NCBI GenBank assembly: GCA_030686995.1
Contig: CM060708.1
Location: 255,548,044-255,612,043, forward strand
DNA length: 64,000 bases
Direction of reading: 5' to 3'
Origin: Artemisia argyi
Taxonomy: Eukaryota > Streptophyta > Magnoliopsida > Asterales > Asteraceae
Positions 12,165-22,800 of this stretch are shown here, piece after piece. Made by a program: the position numbers and the translations under genes. The stretch's first letter is position 1, and every line of letters begins with the position of its first letter. The notes below the pieces were generated by a model, which had not been told where the DNA came from, made no database searches, and saw only the letters and a program-made list of their open reading frames with translations.

Positions 12165-12274
12165 AAGTGCGCGTTGTCCGCGACAAAAGTGTGCGCTGTG
12201 CGCGGCAAGGATGCGCGCTGTGCACGACAGAGGTGCGCGCTGTGCGCGACAGAGATGCGCGTTGTGTGCACTGT
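12165..12274. repeat. 22 bp GC-rich tandem repeat
   Basis: Five units of 22 bp, beginning at 12165, 12187, 12209, 12231 and 12253, share the core TGCGCGCTGTGCGCGACA with small changes. They lie in the non-coding interior of the small LTR element. Open frames across the array in several frames are repeat artefacts. Confidence 0.85.
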
Positions 12275-13510
12275 GTGCGAACATTACATTCGTCTTTATA
12301 ACCGACAGAGGACGTCTCCCATGCGGCAAGATGGTGCGAATATTTAAATCCGTCTTTGTACCGGGCTTGCAATACCTCTTACGTACGATCTGCTTCCAAA
12401 ATGCCTGCGTGACTTGTACGGAAAAAATAGTATCTTGTTGATACCCTGGTAGCCCCCCAAGTTTGATGGTGTTACTCGTGTAGGAGCATTAAACTTAATT
12501 ATCCTGAAAACACTTAATGCAAATATTAAAAGTATATGTCGCGCATCGCAACATATAAAACCTAATGAAGTAAAAGATTAGCGCGGAGCAAAAGCATAGC
12601 ACATAGCATATATAATTAATATATAAAAGAAGTAGCAGTGTGAATTACACATATCGTGAGGTTTTACAAACTATATAAGAGAAGTAGCGCGTAGCCAATA
12701 ATAAAAACAGTGCGCGCATGGCGATTAAGGTGATCTTTTTCTTTTTTATTTATTTTTTAAAGAATGGTGCGGATGGATGTACCATGACCGCGACTAATAA
12801 TTTCGGTTGCACGCACAGACGCAGATAGATTTATCGTGACCGCATAGACTCTAATGTTTTTGGATGATCGCAGTTGACCACGGCTTTCGTCCAGTGCCTG
12901 TACGTGACAGTGACAGTGCGCTCATGGCGATTGACTAGCATCGTGGTGCCTGTACATGACAGTGCGCTCATGACGCCAATCTGCGAAGATTTCCGAACGC
13001 ATGGCCTGACGCGGGTAGATTTATCGCGACTGCGCTGTTCGCGGCTAAAAGATAAAGTAAGTCCGATCGTGCGGACTTAGTGTGGTTATAGGTAAAATCG
13101 TGTTTACCATGTTTAAAAGATTTATGTAAAATCTTTTTAATAATTAAAAGATATTTATGTAAAAAACAATCGTATGTATCGACTTAAAAGGTCAACACAA
13201 AAGAAACAAGAATTAATGAATTCTTCAAAAAGGCATAGAGTGTTGTTCACTTTAACGTTTGAAAGGTCAACGCAAATCCAATTCAAGTGTTACTGTTACT
13301 TGATTGGACCAAAGAAAAGAAAACAGTACGCATGGTACTTTTTGGTTTTTGATTTGCGCTGCACATTTAATATCGTATATTATTTTTTTATCTGCGCATC
13401 GTGTGCTACAGAAAATGAAGAAAGAATACCGGCTTTTGAACTCGATGGTTGTTTTCCGGTGATGTGAGAACACAAAACTTATCGTAGCGTGTCCCACGGA
13501 TGGCGCCACT

Positions 13511-13839
13511 TGTTGATGCATAATCTGGCGCGGACTTATTCAACGACTCTCCTTGGGCCGTTAGTCGTCTTCATAAGCCCTAAGTAGACCTGTCAACAAA
13601 GAGAACCCGTTAGGAGTGGACCCGAGGCCGTAGCCCCGGGATCCACCTCCGACGGTCAAGTTAGTATTGATACGCGGAGCATATAATAGCTATTAGGTTT
13701 AGGATAACCTGTTATCAGATGTGGTGAATGGAATCCCAGCCCTATATTTATAAGGCATGGATTAGGGTTTATGCGTAGAGTGGGCCGCTGTCTGCCGGGT
13801 CTGGCCCATTCCTGGCCCAGTCCGGACCATACGTCCACA
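13511..13839 (-). repeat. 5' LTR of the small LTR element
   Basis: See the element entry. The TGGCGCC-type primer-binding site lies directly below 13511 on the plus strand (about 13492-13510). Confidence 0.85.
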
Positions 13840-13872
13840 GATAGTGTGTCTTGATCGTTGCTGCCCGATGCC
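13840..13872 (-). pseudogene. Gypsy gag fragment, part 2 (N-terminus)
   Basis: On the minus strand an ATG at 13872 starts MASGSNDQDTLS, a plausible Gag N-terminus, running straight into the LTR boundary at 13839. It continues in frame with the Gag piece at 11532 when the inserted element is disregarded. The N-terminal part is shorter than a usual gypsy Gag, so an older deletion is likely. Confidence 0.6.
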
Positions 13873-13975
13873 ATGAACCGTAACTCGAAGAACAATAACT
13901 CGTGAATAGTGATCGGTGAGCAGTATTTTTTTATTGGAACCCTAATTTGGTATCTCTCTCAATGAAAGCACTAGT

Positions 13976-14253
13976 TGATATGACCCGTTAAGGTTGTATC
14001 GATAGTAGGCACCACTTCAAGCGGGCGCGAGCTCCTTAAGAAGAAAGAGGAGAATAACAAGATAATTATTGATCTTAAACTTAATTTATTTTCATTAATA
14101 TTACGAAACCTTAAATAGACGCTTATGAGATAATCTCATATAAACACAAATGCTTATCCTAACATGATTCCAACACGACTCCAACACATATCCTAAAAGG
14201 TACGATAGTTATCCTAATACGATATCCTTGTGCCATCAAACACATGCGTAACA
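13976..14253 (-). repeat. Gypsy LTR-like copy B
   Basis: Begins TGATATGACCCGTTAAGG and ends GCGTAACA on the plus strand, and is about 278 bp. It matches copies A and C, and is followed by CACTCCTTCAAAAACCACCA and TCCTCAAGGTGTTGTCTTGA as copy A is. It is probably the 5' LTR of the split element and also the 3' LTR of a second, almost wholly deleted one. Confidence 0.6.
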
Positions 14254-14388
14254 CTCCTCACTCCTTCAAAAACCACCATGTCCTCAAGGTGTTGTCTTGA
14301 AGAAGAATATTACGATATGTCCAGAGGAAAGCAACCGTAAAGCTTGTTCATCCATAGTTATGAACGCTCTCTCAATGAAAGCACCAGT

Positions 14389-14660
14389 TGATACGACCCG
14401 ATAAGGTTGTATAGATAGTAGCGCCCCTTCAAGCGTGATGTGAGCTCCGTCGATAGATGTTTTGGACTTTAAACTTGCTTGATTACTTTCATTAATAACA
14501 TGACCTTAAATACTAGTTATGTGATAACTCACACAAACACAAGACTTATTCTAAAACATAACAAATACTTATCCTAAACAATTGATAAGTATGATGGCTA
14601 TCCCAACCCTTCATGAAGTCTCTGTACATATCCATAGGCATACCACCCCCTTTATAATCC
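14389..14660 (-). repeat. Gypsy LTR-like copy C
   Basis: Begins TGATACGACCCGATAAGG and follows copies A and B through AATTGATAAGTATGATGGCT to about 14640. Only about 135 bp separates it from copy B, consistent with a third LTR after unequal recombination or internal deletion. The right end is not defined and abuts a CACTA-like sequence. Confidence 0.55.
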
Positions 14661-14676
14661 TTTTTGTTACACCCAA

Positions 14677-15281
14677 AACTACAACAGAAAAAACTTTTGG
14701 TCACGGAAATATTCTAGCGACATCACGTGTCATCGCTAAAGATGTCATAGGCCCCAGTTTTCAACACATAGTTTGTTAGTATAAGTTTGACCGGGACCCA
14801 CACTTTAGCGACGACACATGTGGTCGCTAAAGTGTTAATAAATTCAATAATATGTTTTTTAGATTAAATAATTTTTAAAGAAAAACAAAAATAATTTAGC
14901 ATGCCTAAAGGAATTTTGCCCGCCAAAACCTTTAACGAGGACATGTAGTCGCTAAAGGTATATATGAATTAAATAATATGTATTTGTATAAATAATAATT
15001 TTGTTTTCATTAAAAGTTAATTAAAAAAGTTATTAAATAATAATTTTTTTGTGCACCTAAGTATCGTCACTAACAGTGTATGTCAATTATAATTGTTAAA
15101 AGTAATTTAAAAAATATATAAATTAATTTATCAAAACAAAATAATATTTTAGTAAATTTAAAAAAAAAAACCTATATTTTTTTCGTGGTTAAAATGTGTT
15201 TTAGTTATGAATGTAATTAATTATGTATCGTCGATACTTTCTTATTTGAACTTACGTAATTTAAAAGACGTTCTTCTGTAT
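14677..15281. mobile_element. CACTA (En/Spm)-like terminal fragment
   Basis: Starts with ACTACAACAGAAAAAACTTT, close to the usual plant CACTA end, followed by three subterminal inverted repeats with TAGCGAC...GTCGCTA arms (about 14694-14728, 14803-14833, 14929-14961). Repeats of this kind are typical of CACTA subterminal regions. No transposase and no second end were found. The Athila element is inserted at its right side. Confidence 0.5.
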
Positions 15282-15286
15282 ATGCG

Positions 15287-18200
15287 TGATGAGTGTGTAA
15301 ATACTCATCATTTTTATCGTATCTGAACTGCCAAAACATCCAAAAACACTCAAATACGCATCAAAATACACAAATTATCCCAAAAGTGTGTTTTATATGT
15401 TTTAGATGCAAAATTTTTAAAAACAAATGAAAAACGAACAAAGTTTGCACAATTGGCAGTTTCAGTCCCTCAAGTTACAAATATTGACAAAACTAGTCCC
15501 TGGAAGTTTAAAACGAAAGAAAAGTCAACCCAAGGCATGGAAAAGTCAAAAATTATGAAAAAATGATCCTTGGGTAAAAAGTTTGAGAAAATTACACAAT
15601 TGGTCCCTCAAAATCCAAAATTGGCATAAAAGGTCCCTAGCGTTTCAGTAATTGACAGATTTGGTCCCTGGTGGGGTATTTTTGAAAGGAAAATCATTTT
15701 TTGCCCTTGGAAAATCAAAATGTGTCTAAAATAGTCCTTGGGTGAAATTTTGAGGAAATTACATGTTCGGTCCCTTAAGTTTGGTAAATTGACGTAAATG
15801 GTCCCCGGGAATTTTGAAAAGTACAAAATGGCAAAAATGGGTTTTGGATATCTAAAACTAGGCAAGATTGGTCCTTATAATAAATTTTGGGAATTACCAT
15901 TTCAGCCCTCACTTTTCATAAAATTTCAAAAATGGTCCTTGTGAATTTAAGTTATAAACCAAACGGACCTATTCATATTATTACCTAAACAACCCACCCT
16001 ATCCTAATCCACCAAAACCAACCCACCATACAAACCACTACCCAAGCCCACTCCCCCATTCCAGCCCACTCCATTCAAGCCCACTCCACAACAAACACAA
16101 ACCCGTATAATACTAATCCCCCCTCAGTTTGACTTCGGTCAAACTCACCCCAACTCCACCTCAGCCTACTACCCCTGCTACTACCCTGCAACATAATCAT
16201 CACAAACCCACTCTCACCCTCTGCAACACTCTTCCCTCCCCCTTGCACACCAAACAACAAGAAAACTCCAAAACACCACCCCTGGCTTCAATAATTTGAG
16301 GAAAAATCCAAATGGAATTTGACGCCAAATTGCTCAACGGCCAAGATTAAAAGTTTGTGATCCAATAGTTCAAGTTAGTGCTGGGAAGAGTCCAAATGAA
16401 GCTCAAAAACCCTAATTGGAGTGTATAAAGAGAGAAGGGATGCATTGGAACCAGGAGATTTTTTTTCAGTTTTAATATTTAGTTTTTTTTATTTCAAGCA
16501 TTGTAATTTTAAAATTCTCAATCAAAGAACTCAGTTGTAATGTGTTTCTCTTATAATTAATTCAAGTTGTTGTTTCATAAATTCAAGCTTTTGTTAGTTT
16601 AAGTCTGTTTACTAAGAAAAAAAAATAATAACATATAAATAAAAATAAAAATAAAAAATCAGTGTTGATGACAAAAGAAGCAAAGGAGCATTGGTGATGT
16701 TGGATTTTTCTGGGTTGTAGTACCTCAGGGAGGTGTTAGGTAGTCCAATTGTTCCTTGGTTATGGTTCTGTTCACAAAAATGACTTTGTAAGCCAAACTC
16801 TCAAACTTTGCATTTCTATTAAATAAGTATTAATCTCTGTCTAGTTTGCTTCATTATGCTATTTGGTATCAATTAGTCATAATCTTGTTTAAATTACCTT
16901 GCTTGATCATCAAATTTGCTTGAGCTCAACTTTTCAAAGTTAACTGTCTTATTAGTATAATTTGATCATTAGGTATTTGTAGTCTAAGCTTGAGTTTCTG
17001 TGGTTATATAAGTTTCTTTAATCATAATTAATTGTTAGGAGTAAGTTTCTTAGTCTAATTTACCTATCTGCTTTGAAAATCAATAAATATAGTGCATAAA
17101 GGGGTGTTTGGAACAGGTTTGTTCACTGTGATCTTGCCCTTGATTTGTTGTTGTTATGGCATAAGTAGGATATTACATGTCCCATTAGGTCATAAAAACC
17201 TTAAAATCAACAAGTCCTTTGCTAAAAAGTCAAAATCCACTTTGAACCCTTGTTACTTAGCCACTGTTAGGGTCTAGGGGGTTTGATTTCATCATATCAT
17301 CACACAAGTAGGTAGTATAGTTTATTTCACTCAAATTTTAGCTTATCATTACATTTAGAATCAGTTTTAGTCATTAGAATTTCATAAAAGTCAAACTAGG
17401 GACATAATCATAAAAGTCAAAAATTGCTTGATCTCAGATTTTCCAAAATTTCAAAGATTTGTTTTGAATTTTGTAGTGAGTTTTAGCCCATGAGCTTTTC
17501 AGAATAAGCACTCCACCACCTCATCTCCAAGATCCCACACTGGTTTCATTTTTGTGAATTTTCCACTGGGCCCCACAACCCTCAAAAGAGGGCTGCAGGG
17601 CAACCTGCTGTTCTGCATCAGCAGATATCACCACACCACCACCACTTTGGTGGTGGTTTGTGGCCACCACAGTGGTCCCCACACCTAGCTTTTAGGTTTT
17701 CCCAACCCCCTCCTACCAGAGCTCCCCCTTTGACCTTTAGTTTGACCTTAGGATCCCTGGGACCCACCTGGTTGAGCCTCTCATATCTGTCCCATTTTCA
17801 GTTAATTAGCAAATGATCCAAGTGCTTATCTCATCCGTAACAGCTTATTTGTGATCAACATTTGTCATTTCTGGCTTATTGAAGTTTGTTGGGCTTAATT
17901 GTACTTATTTCCACCATTGTGGACCCCACCAAGGCTTATTTCTTTTGAAAGTCAAATAAAGTCAACTGATTTGGTTAAGGGGGTGCTACTGCTTATTTAT
18001 AAGCTGATTTCAAAAGTGTGTTTACAAAAGTTTTCTATTTTTATTAGTAAAGTTAGTTTGTAAAAGAAAATCCAAGAAAAAACCAATTTAAAATAAGTGA
18101 TAGTTTCTATTTAATTCAATTCAATTTTAATTTTCATTTTTAGATTTTAATTAAGTATTTAGTATTTTTATATTTTTATTAATTACCTTATATAGTAAAG

Positions 18201-19224
18201 TAATTTTAGTAATTTTTTCAGATTTTTATTTTGTCATTTAGTATTTATTAGATTTAATTTTAATTTTCTTAATTATTAATTAATATTAAGTATTAAATCA
18301 CCTATTTAGTTTTTATAAAATAAAACTTAGTTTTTATATTTTTCTTAGCTCTAATATAGTATAATAGGTTTTTAGAAAATATATTTTTAAATTCTACTGT
18401 TCATTTTCTATTTTTCTTATTTCAATTGTTTAAATTAGACTTAAGTTAATTAAAAGGTAAATAATTAGTGGTTTAATCTTAAAACATAATTTTTAGAGGT
18501 TTTATAATTTTGTAGGATTCCAGTGATGGTTAAGTAATTTAATAAATTTTCTTATAATTTTCTAAGTTAATTTAGTATTAGTATTAATTAAAAGTAGATT
18601 AATTAGTTTAATTAAGTTAAATAGTTTTCAATTATAAAAAAACCCATAAAAAGACAAAAATATTTATTTTTAATTTTTTATACTTTCTTCAAGTTCTAAT
18701 TGAGGTTTAGAAAATATTTTTGCTAATTTTTAGTTTAATTTAAATCATTTGTCATTTTTAGTTAATTTAAATTAGGTTTTAATTTAGATTTTAAATAGTT
18801 TAATTAATTAAATAATATATAAATAATATTTTAATCATTTTTATAATTCAATTTTCACTTTTAATATTAAAGTTTGAAAAAGTGTCAAAAGCACCCCCTG
18901 TAGTTTGTTGAATACCAAAATCCCACTTTCTCTGTCTGTTACGTGATCTGAATTGTGAATACGTGCATATATCTGTTATCTGATTTTTGTGAATATTATA
19001 TCTGTGTACCAACACCAAAATAACAGTAGCAAAATCAATTCCATATCATCTGGGCTACTGTCCTCAGTCCCACTCACTCATAAACGATTTCCAAAGCACC
19101 ATTTCAATCTCGCTGGGACTTTAACGACCCGGGGAAACACTACACTATCACCGGAGTATTGGGACGAGGTTGTCTTTGACTTGTTGACCTTGGTCAATAA
19201 TATCTGACGGTTTAGACCCAATCA
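15287..19224 (+). repeat. 5' LTR of the Athila-type element
   Basis: 3,938 bp, unusually long against the 1-2 kb usual for Athila LTRs as I recall them. Its first 700 bases carry an irregular series of TGGTCCCT motifs, and 18.0-18.87 kb is extremely AT-rich. A small hairpin of CCACCA/TGGTGG lies at 17629-17675. Short open frames such as 18989-19207 recur in the other LTR and are not judged to be genes. Confidence 0.93.
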
Positions 19225-19229
19225 AAATT

Positions 19230-19247
19230 TGGCGCCGCTGCCGGGGA
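19230..19247 (+). other. Primer-binding site, tRNA-Asp type
   Basis: TGGCGCCGCTGCCGGGGA lies five bases after the 5' LTR. It matches the complement of the 3' end of plant tRNA-Asp (TGGCGCCGTTGCCGGGG) with one change, as expected for Athila elements. Confidence 0.88.
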
Positions 19248-19874
19248 GGTTGTTGCGTGTTTTATAAAATCGTTTTAAGTTAAGTGGTTTTCAAAACCCT
19301 CCCTGTACAAATTTCACACAAATTTGTAAAAAGTTTTTGTAAAAACATAACAATATCAAAAACGTTCATTAACACTTTTCCTAAAGTGTTAACAACACCA
19401 AAAAAATCAAAAACAAACAAAACATATCGTTACGTTTTCTATATCGCGTTTCTTTAAGGTGATTCTTAAAGAGATACGATTTTGGTAAACGAATCGATAC
19501 CAAAAATATTGTCCAAAAGTTTTTAACCCATACACAAAAACCCAAAAACATTCGTCTTTTCTTGTGAATGATAAACTACATAAAAACAAACCGTCGCAAA
19601 CCAAGACAGAACACCTACCAACTGGGGGTGTGGACATAATAAGTTCCCAAACCAAAGATTTAAAACTTGCCTTTGTATCCTTGTGAGTGGTCTACCTTTC
19701 TTAAAGAAGCCATTCACTTGCGATTATTGGTTTAAGTTCACTGTTGATTTGCCTCGATCTTGTTTTGTTGAAATTTTGTGTTAGTGCATGCGCACTCGTT
19801 CACAATCGAAACGAAATCGTCAACTTAAAAACGTAACTTAGTTACCTCCTTTTGTTGAGGATCCAGTTCCGAGA
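19248..19874 (+). other. Untranslated leader of the Athila-type element
   Basis: Non-coding interval between the primer-binding site and the gag ATG. It is rich in A and AAAAC motifs. No gene is seen in it. Confidence 0.7.
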
Positions 19875-22800
19875 ATGGATGGTAATCCCAATGACCCACC
19901 CATCATAGATGATGCAGCTCCTGATCTCCGAACGATGGAGGAGTTGTGTCAACCCACAATGCTCGGAAGAGGGGGCCTCATTGCCCCTCTTAACATTGCT
20001 GCCACTGATTTTGGACTTAAACATCACATGATTCAACAAGTCCAGAATTCGTGTCAATTTCATGGCTTACCTGGTGATGATGCAAACAAGCATCTTGATA
20101 AATTTCTTACCATCACCCAAAGCATGAAGCAGAATGGTGTCTCCGATGATGCCCTTCGTCTATCTCTTTTCCCCTATTCTCTCACCCATCATGCCACTGC
20201 ATGGTTTGATCGACTTCCTAAGAACTCGATTCACACTTTCAAAGAAATGGTGACAAAATTTTTAGCCAAATACTTTCCACCATCCATGGTTTCTAAGTTA
20301 CGGAATGACATTAGTAACTTTCGTCAGCATCCCGAAGAGTCTCTATTTGAGGCATGGGAACGCTATAAGCTCTCAATTGATCGGTGTCCTAACCATACCA
20401 TGTTACTCGTTACCCAAATAGATACTTTCTATAATGGGTTGACCTTGAGACACCGTGATATTCTCAATGCTGCTGCTGGTGGGACCTTTATGAAAAGGCG
20501 CCCCGAAGAGTGCTATGATCTCATTGAGAACATGACTGCCCATCATAACTTCTGGGATTCCTCAGCTGAGAGGGAAGAGTCATGTAAGTCTGTCACTCCG
20601 GCATCTTCTGAAATAGCGATCCTCACTAAAAAGATGGATGATTTCGCTACGGCTATGTTGAGGATGAACCAAAGTATCCAAAATCAACAAGTCCAAACTC
20701 AACAAGCCAAAGCCGTTAGTCAAAGTTGTGAAACTTGTGGAGGTCCACATGCTTATTCCGAGTGTCCAGCCACTAGTGGCTACCCTCATGAGGACGTATA
20801 TGCTGCTCAAGGTTCCTATAACTCGGGAGGTAATAACTACCAACCGCAAGGGGACCGCAATCTTTTAAGCTATCGTTCTAACAATTTCCTTGGACCTCCC
20901 GGATTCAATCAAAACCCTAATGTCCCAAACCGTAACCAGAACCAAAATCAGAATCGAACAAACCAAGGTTACCAAAACCAAGGAAATGTCAATCAAACCC
21001 AAAACCAAGGTTTCCATCATAACCAAAACCAAGGTTTCCAAAATCATGGAAACTACAATCGAAACCAAGGTCAAAACAACTATCAGGGAAACAATTCTCA
21101 TGGAAATGGCAACCAACATCAGGGGAATTTTCAAAACCACGGTTCTAATCATAGTAACCGTGCTCAAAATTTTCCCAATCAAAATCAAGCCATCACTCCA
21201 ACTACTCAGAATTACCCTAACCAAGCTCCTCCTAACAATACTCAAGCAATTGTTCCAACGGGTCCTTCACATGAGGAGTTGTTGAGACAATTTATGAAAT
21301 CTCAGGAGGAAATGAATAGGGTGACGATGACTCAGATCGCTGACCTTGTTAAGAAGTCTTTAAATGATCGACCCTCGGGCTCAGGTAATACTTTACCTAG
21401 CAACACGATCGCTAATCCGAGGGGCGATGTTAAAGCGATCACAACGAGAAGTGGTGTTTCCTATGATGGACCCAAAGCTCCTACTACCTCTTCTTCTCCT
21501 CCCAAGGTGGTAGAAAGTGAGCCTGAGGTGACAAAGGACAAGGTGCAATTTACTAGTACACGAAGTACCGCACACGTCCACCCTCAGGTTGTACCAGAAA
21601 CCGTACCAAAACCAGGAGTTGTGTTTGAACCACCAACAACTCCTGAAGAGAACCCTAAATCCAAACGTTCACTACCATATCCATCTCGGTTACAAGACCA
21701 AAAGCTCCGCGAAAAAGCAAATCATCAAATGGAAAAGTTCTTTCAAATTTTCCGAGATATTCATTTTGATATCAGCTTCGCGGATGCTCTCCTTTTGATG
21801 CCTAAATTCGCATCGACAATCAAAAATCTCTTGAACAATAAAGAAAAGCTATTCAAAATGGCACGAACTCCACTCAATGAGAACTGCTCTGCGGTTCTTT
21901 TGAAACAGCTTCCCGAGAAGCTAGGAGATCCGGGAAAATTTCTCATTCCATGTGTTTTCCCCGGAATGGTTGAGTGCTTCGCCTTAGCCGATCTAGGTGC
22001 AAGCATCAACTTGATGCCTTATTCCATATGGAAAAAGCTCTCTCTTCTGGAACTCACCACCACCTGCATGACTCTCGAGCTTGCAGACCGCTCAACATCT
22101 CGTCCCCTCGGCATTGCCGAGGATGTATTTGTAAAGGTGGGAAACTTCCATTTTCCGGCAGATTTTGTGATTGTTGATTTCGATGCTGACCCGCGAGTTC
22201 CTCTCATTCTTGGGAGAGGATTATTAAGGACGGGTCGTGCGTTAATCGATGTGCACGAAGAGGAAATAACTCTTCGTGTTGGTAATGAAGCAGTAATGTT
22301 TAACCTCGATCAAACCTCGAGGTACTCCTCTAATTATGACGCTGAAACGGTTAACCGTATTGATGTCATTGATGTTGCGTCTGAGGAGTACTCTCAAGAA
22401 CTTCTTGGTTACTTACCGAGTGGCAGTCCCACTCCATCTACTGAGCCTATCATATCCGACTCTTCCCCTTCTCTCACTCCTTTTGAGGGAAGTGACTTTC
22501 TTTTGGAAGAGGTCGAGGCTTTTCTTGCCCAAGATAGTTCAATTTCGGGTAAATTTGATGAGGACTATCTTGATCCTGAGGGGGATATTCTTTTGCTAGA
22601 AAAATTATTAAACGAAGATCCATCTCCCCCTCTTCCTCCAAAAATACTTCATAAAGAGGAAGTCAAAAATGTTGAAATAACTGATGACTTGCCTGTGGTT
22701 GAACTTAAGGACTTGCCGCCTCACCTTGAGTATGCATTTCTGGAGGGTGATGATAAATTACCCGTCATAATTGCTAAAAAGTTAAGTGTTGAGGAAAAGG

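Larger units (their letters stand above)
11533..13839 (-). mobile_element. Small non-autonomous LTR retrotransposon (TRIM/LARD-like)
   Basis: Two near-identical direct repeats, 11533-11860 (328 bp) and 13511-13839 (329 bp), bracket 1,650 bp of non-coding DNA. Read on the minus strand, each LTR starts TGTGGACG and ends ATCAACA. Next to the 5' LTR the minus strand reads TGGCGCCATCCGTGGGA, a primer-binding-site-like sequence; next to the 3' LTR is AACTTGGGGGGCT, a polypurine tract. Flanks are GATAA (11528-11532) and GATAG (13840-13844), a 5 bp duplication with one change. No gag or pol is seen inside. Removing the element brings the two Gag pieces together as DTLSKLLQM. Confidence 0.85.

Noticed and set aside
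12093..12441. Several overlapping frames with Cys/Ala/Arg-rich repeats on both strands
   Set aside because: Produced by the 22 bp GC-rich tandem array, open in several frames at once.
18989..19207. 72-codon frame in the Athila LTR, also at 30166-30384
   Set aside because: Short, no known motif, and conserved only because the LTRs are recent copies.
20580..21285. Long alternative-frame ORFs over the Athila gag linker
   Set aside because: Shadows of the N/Q-rich gag segment in other frames.
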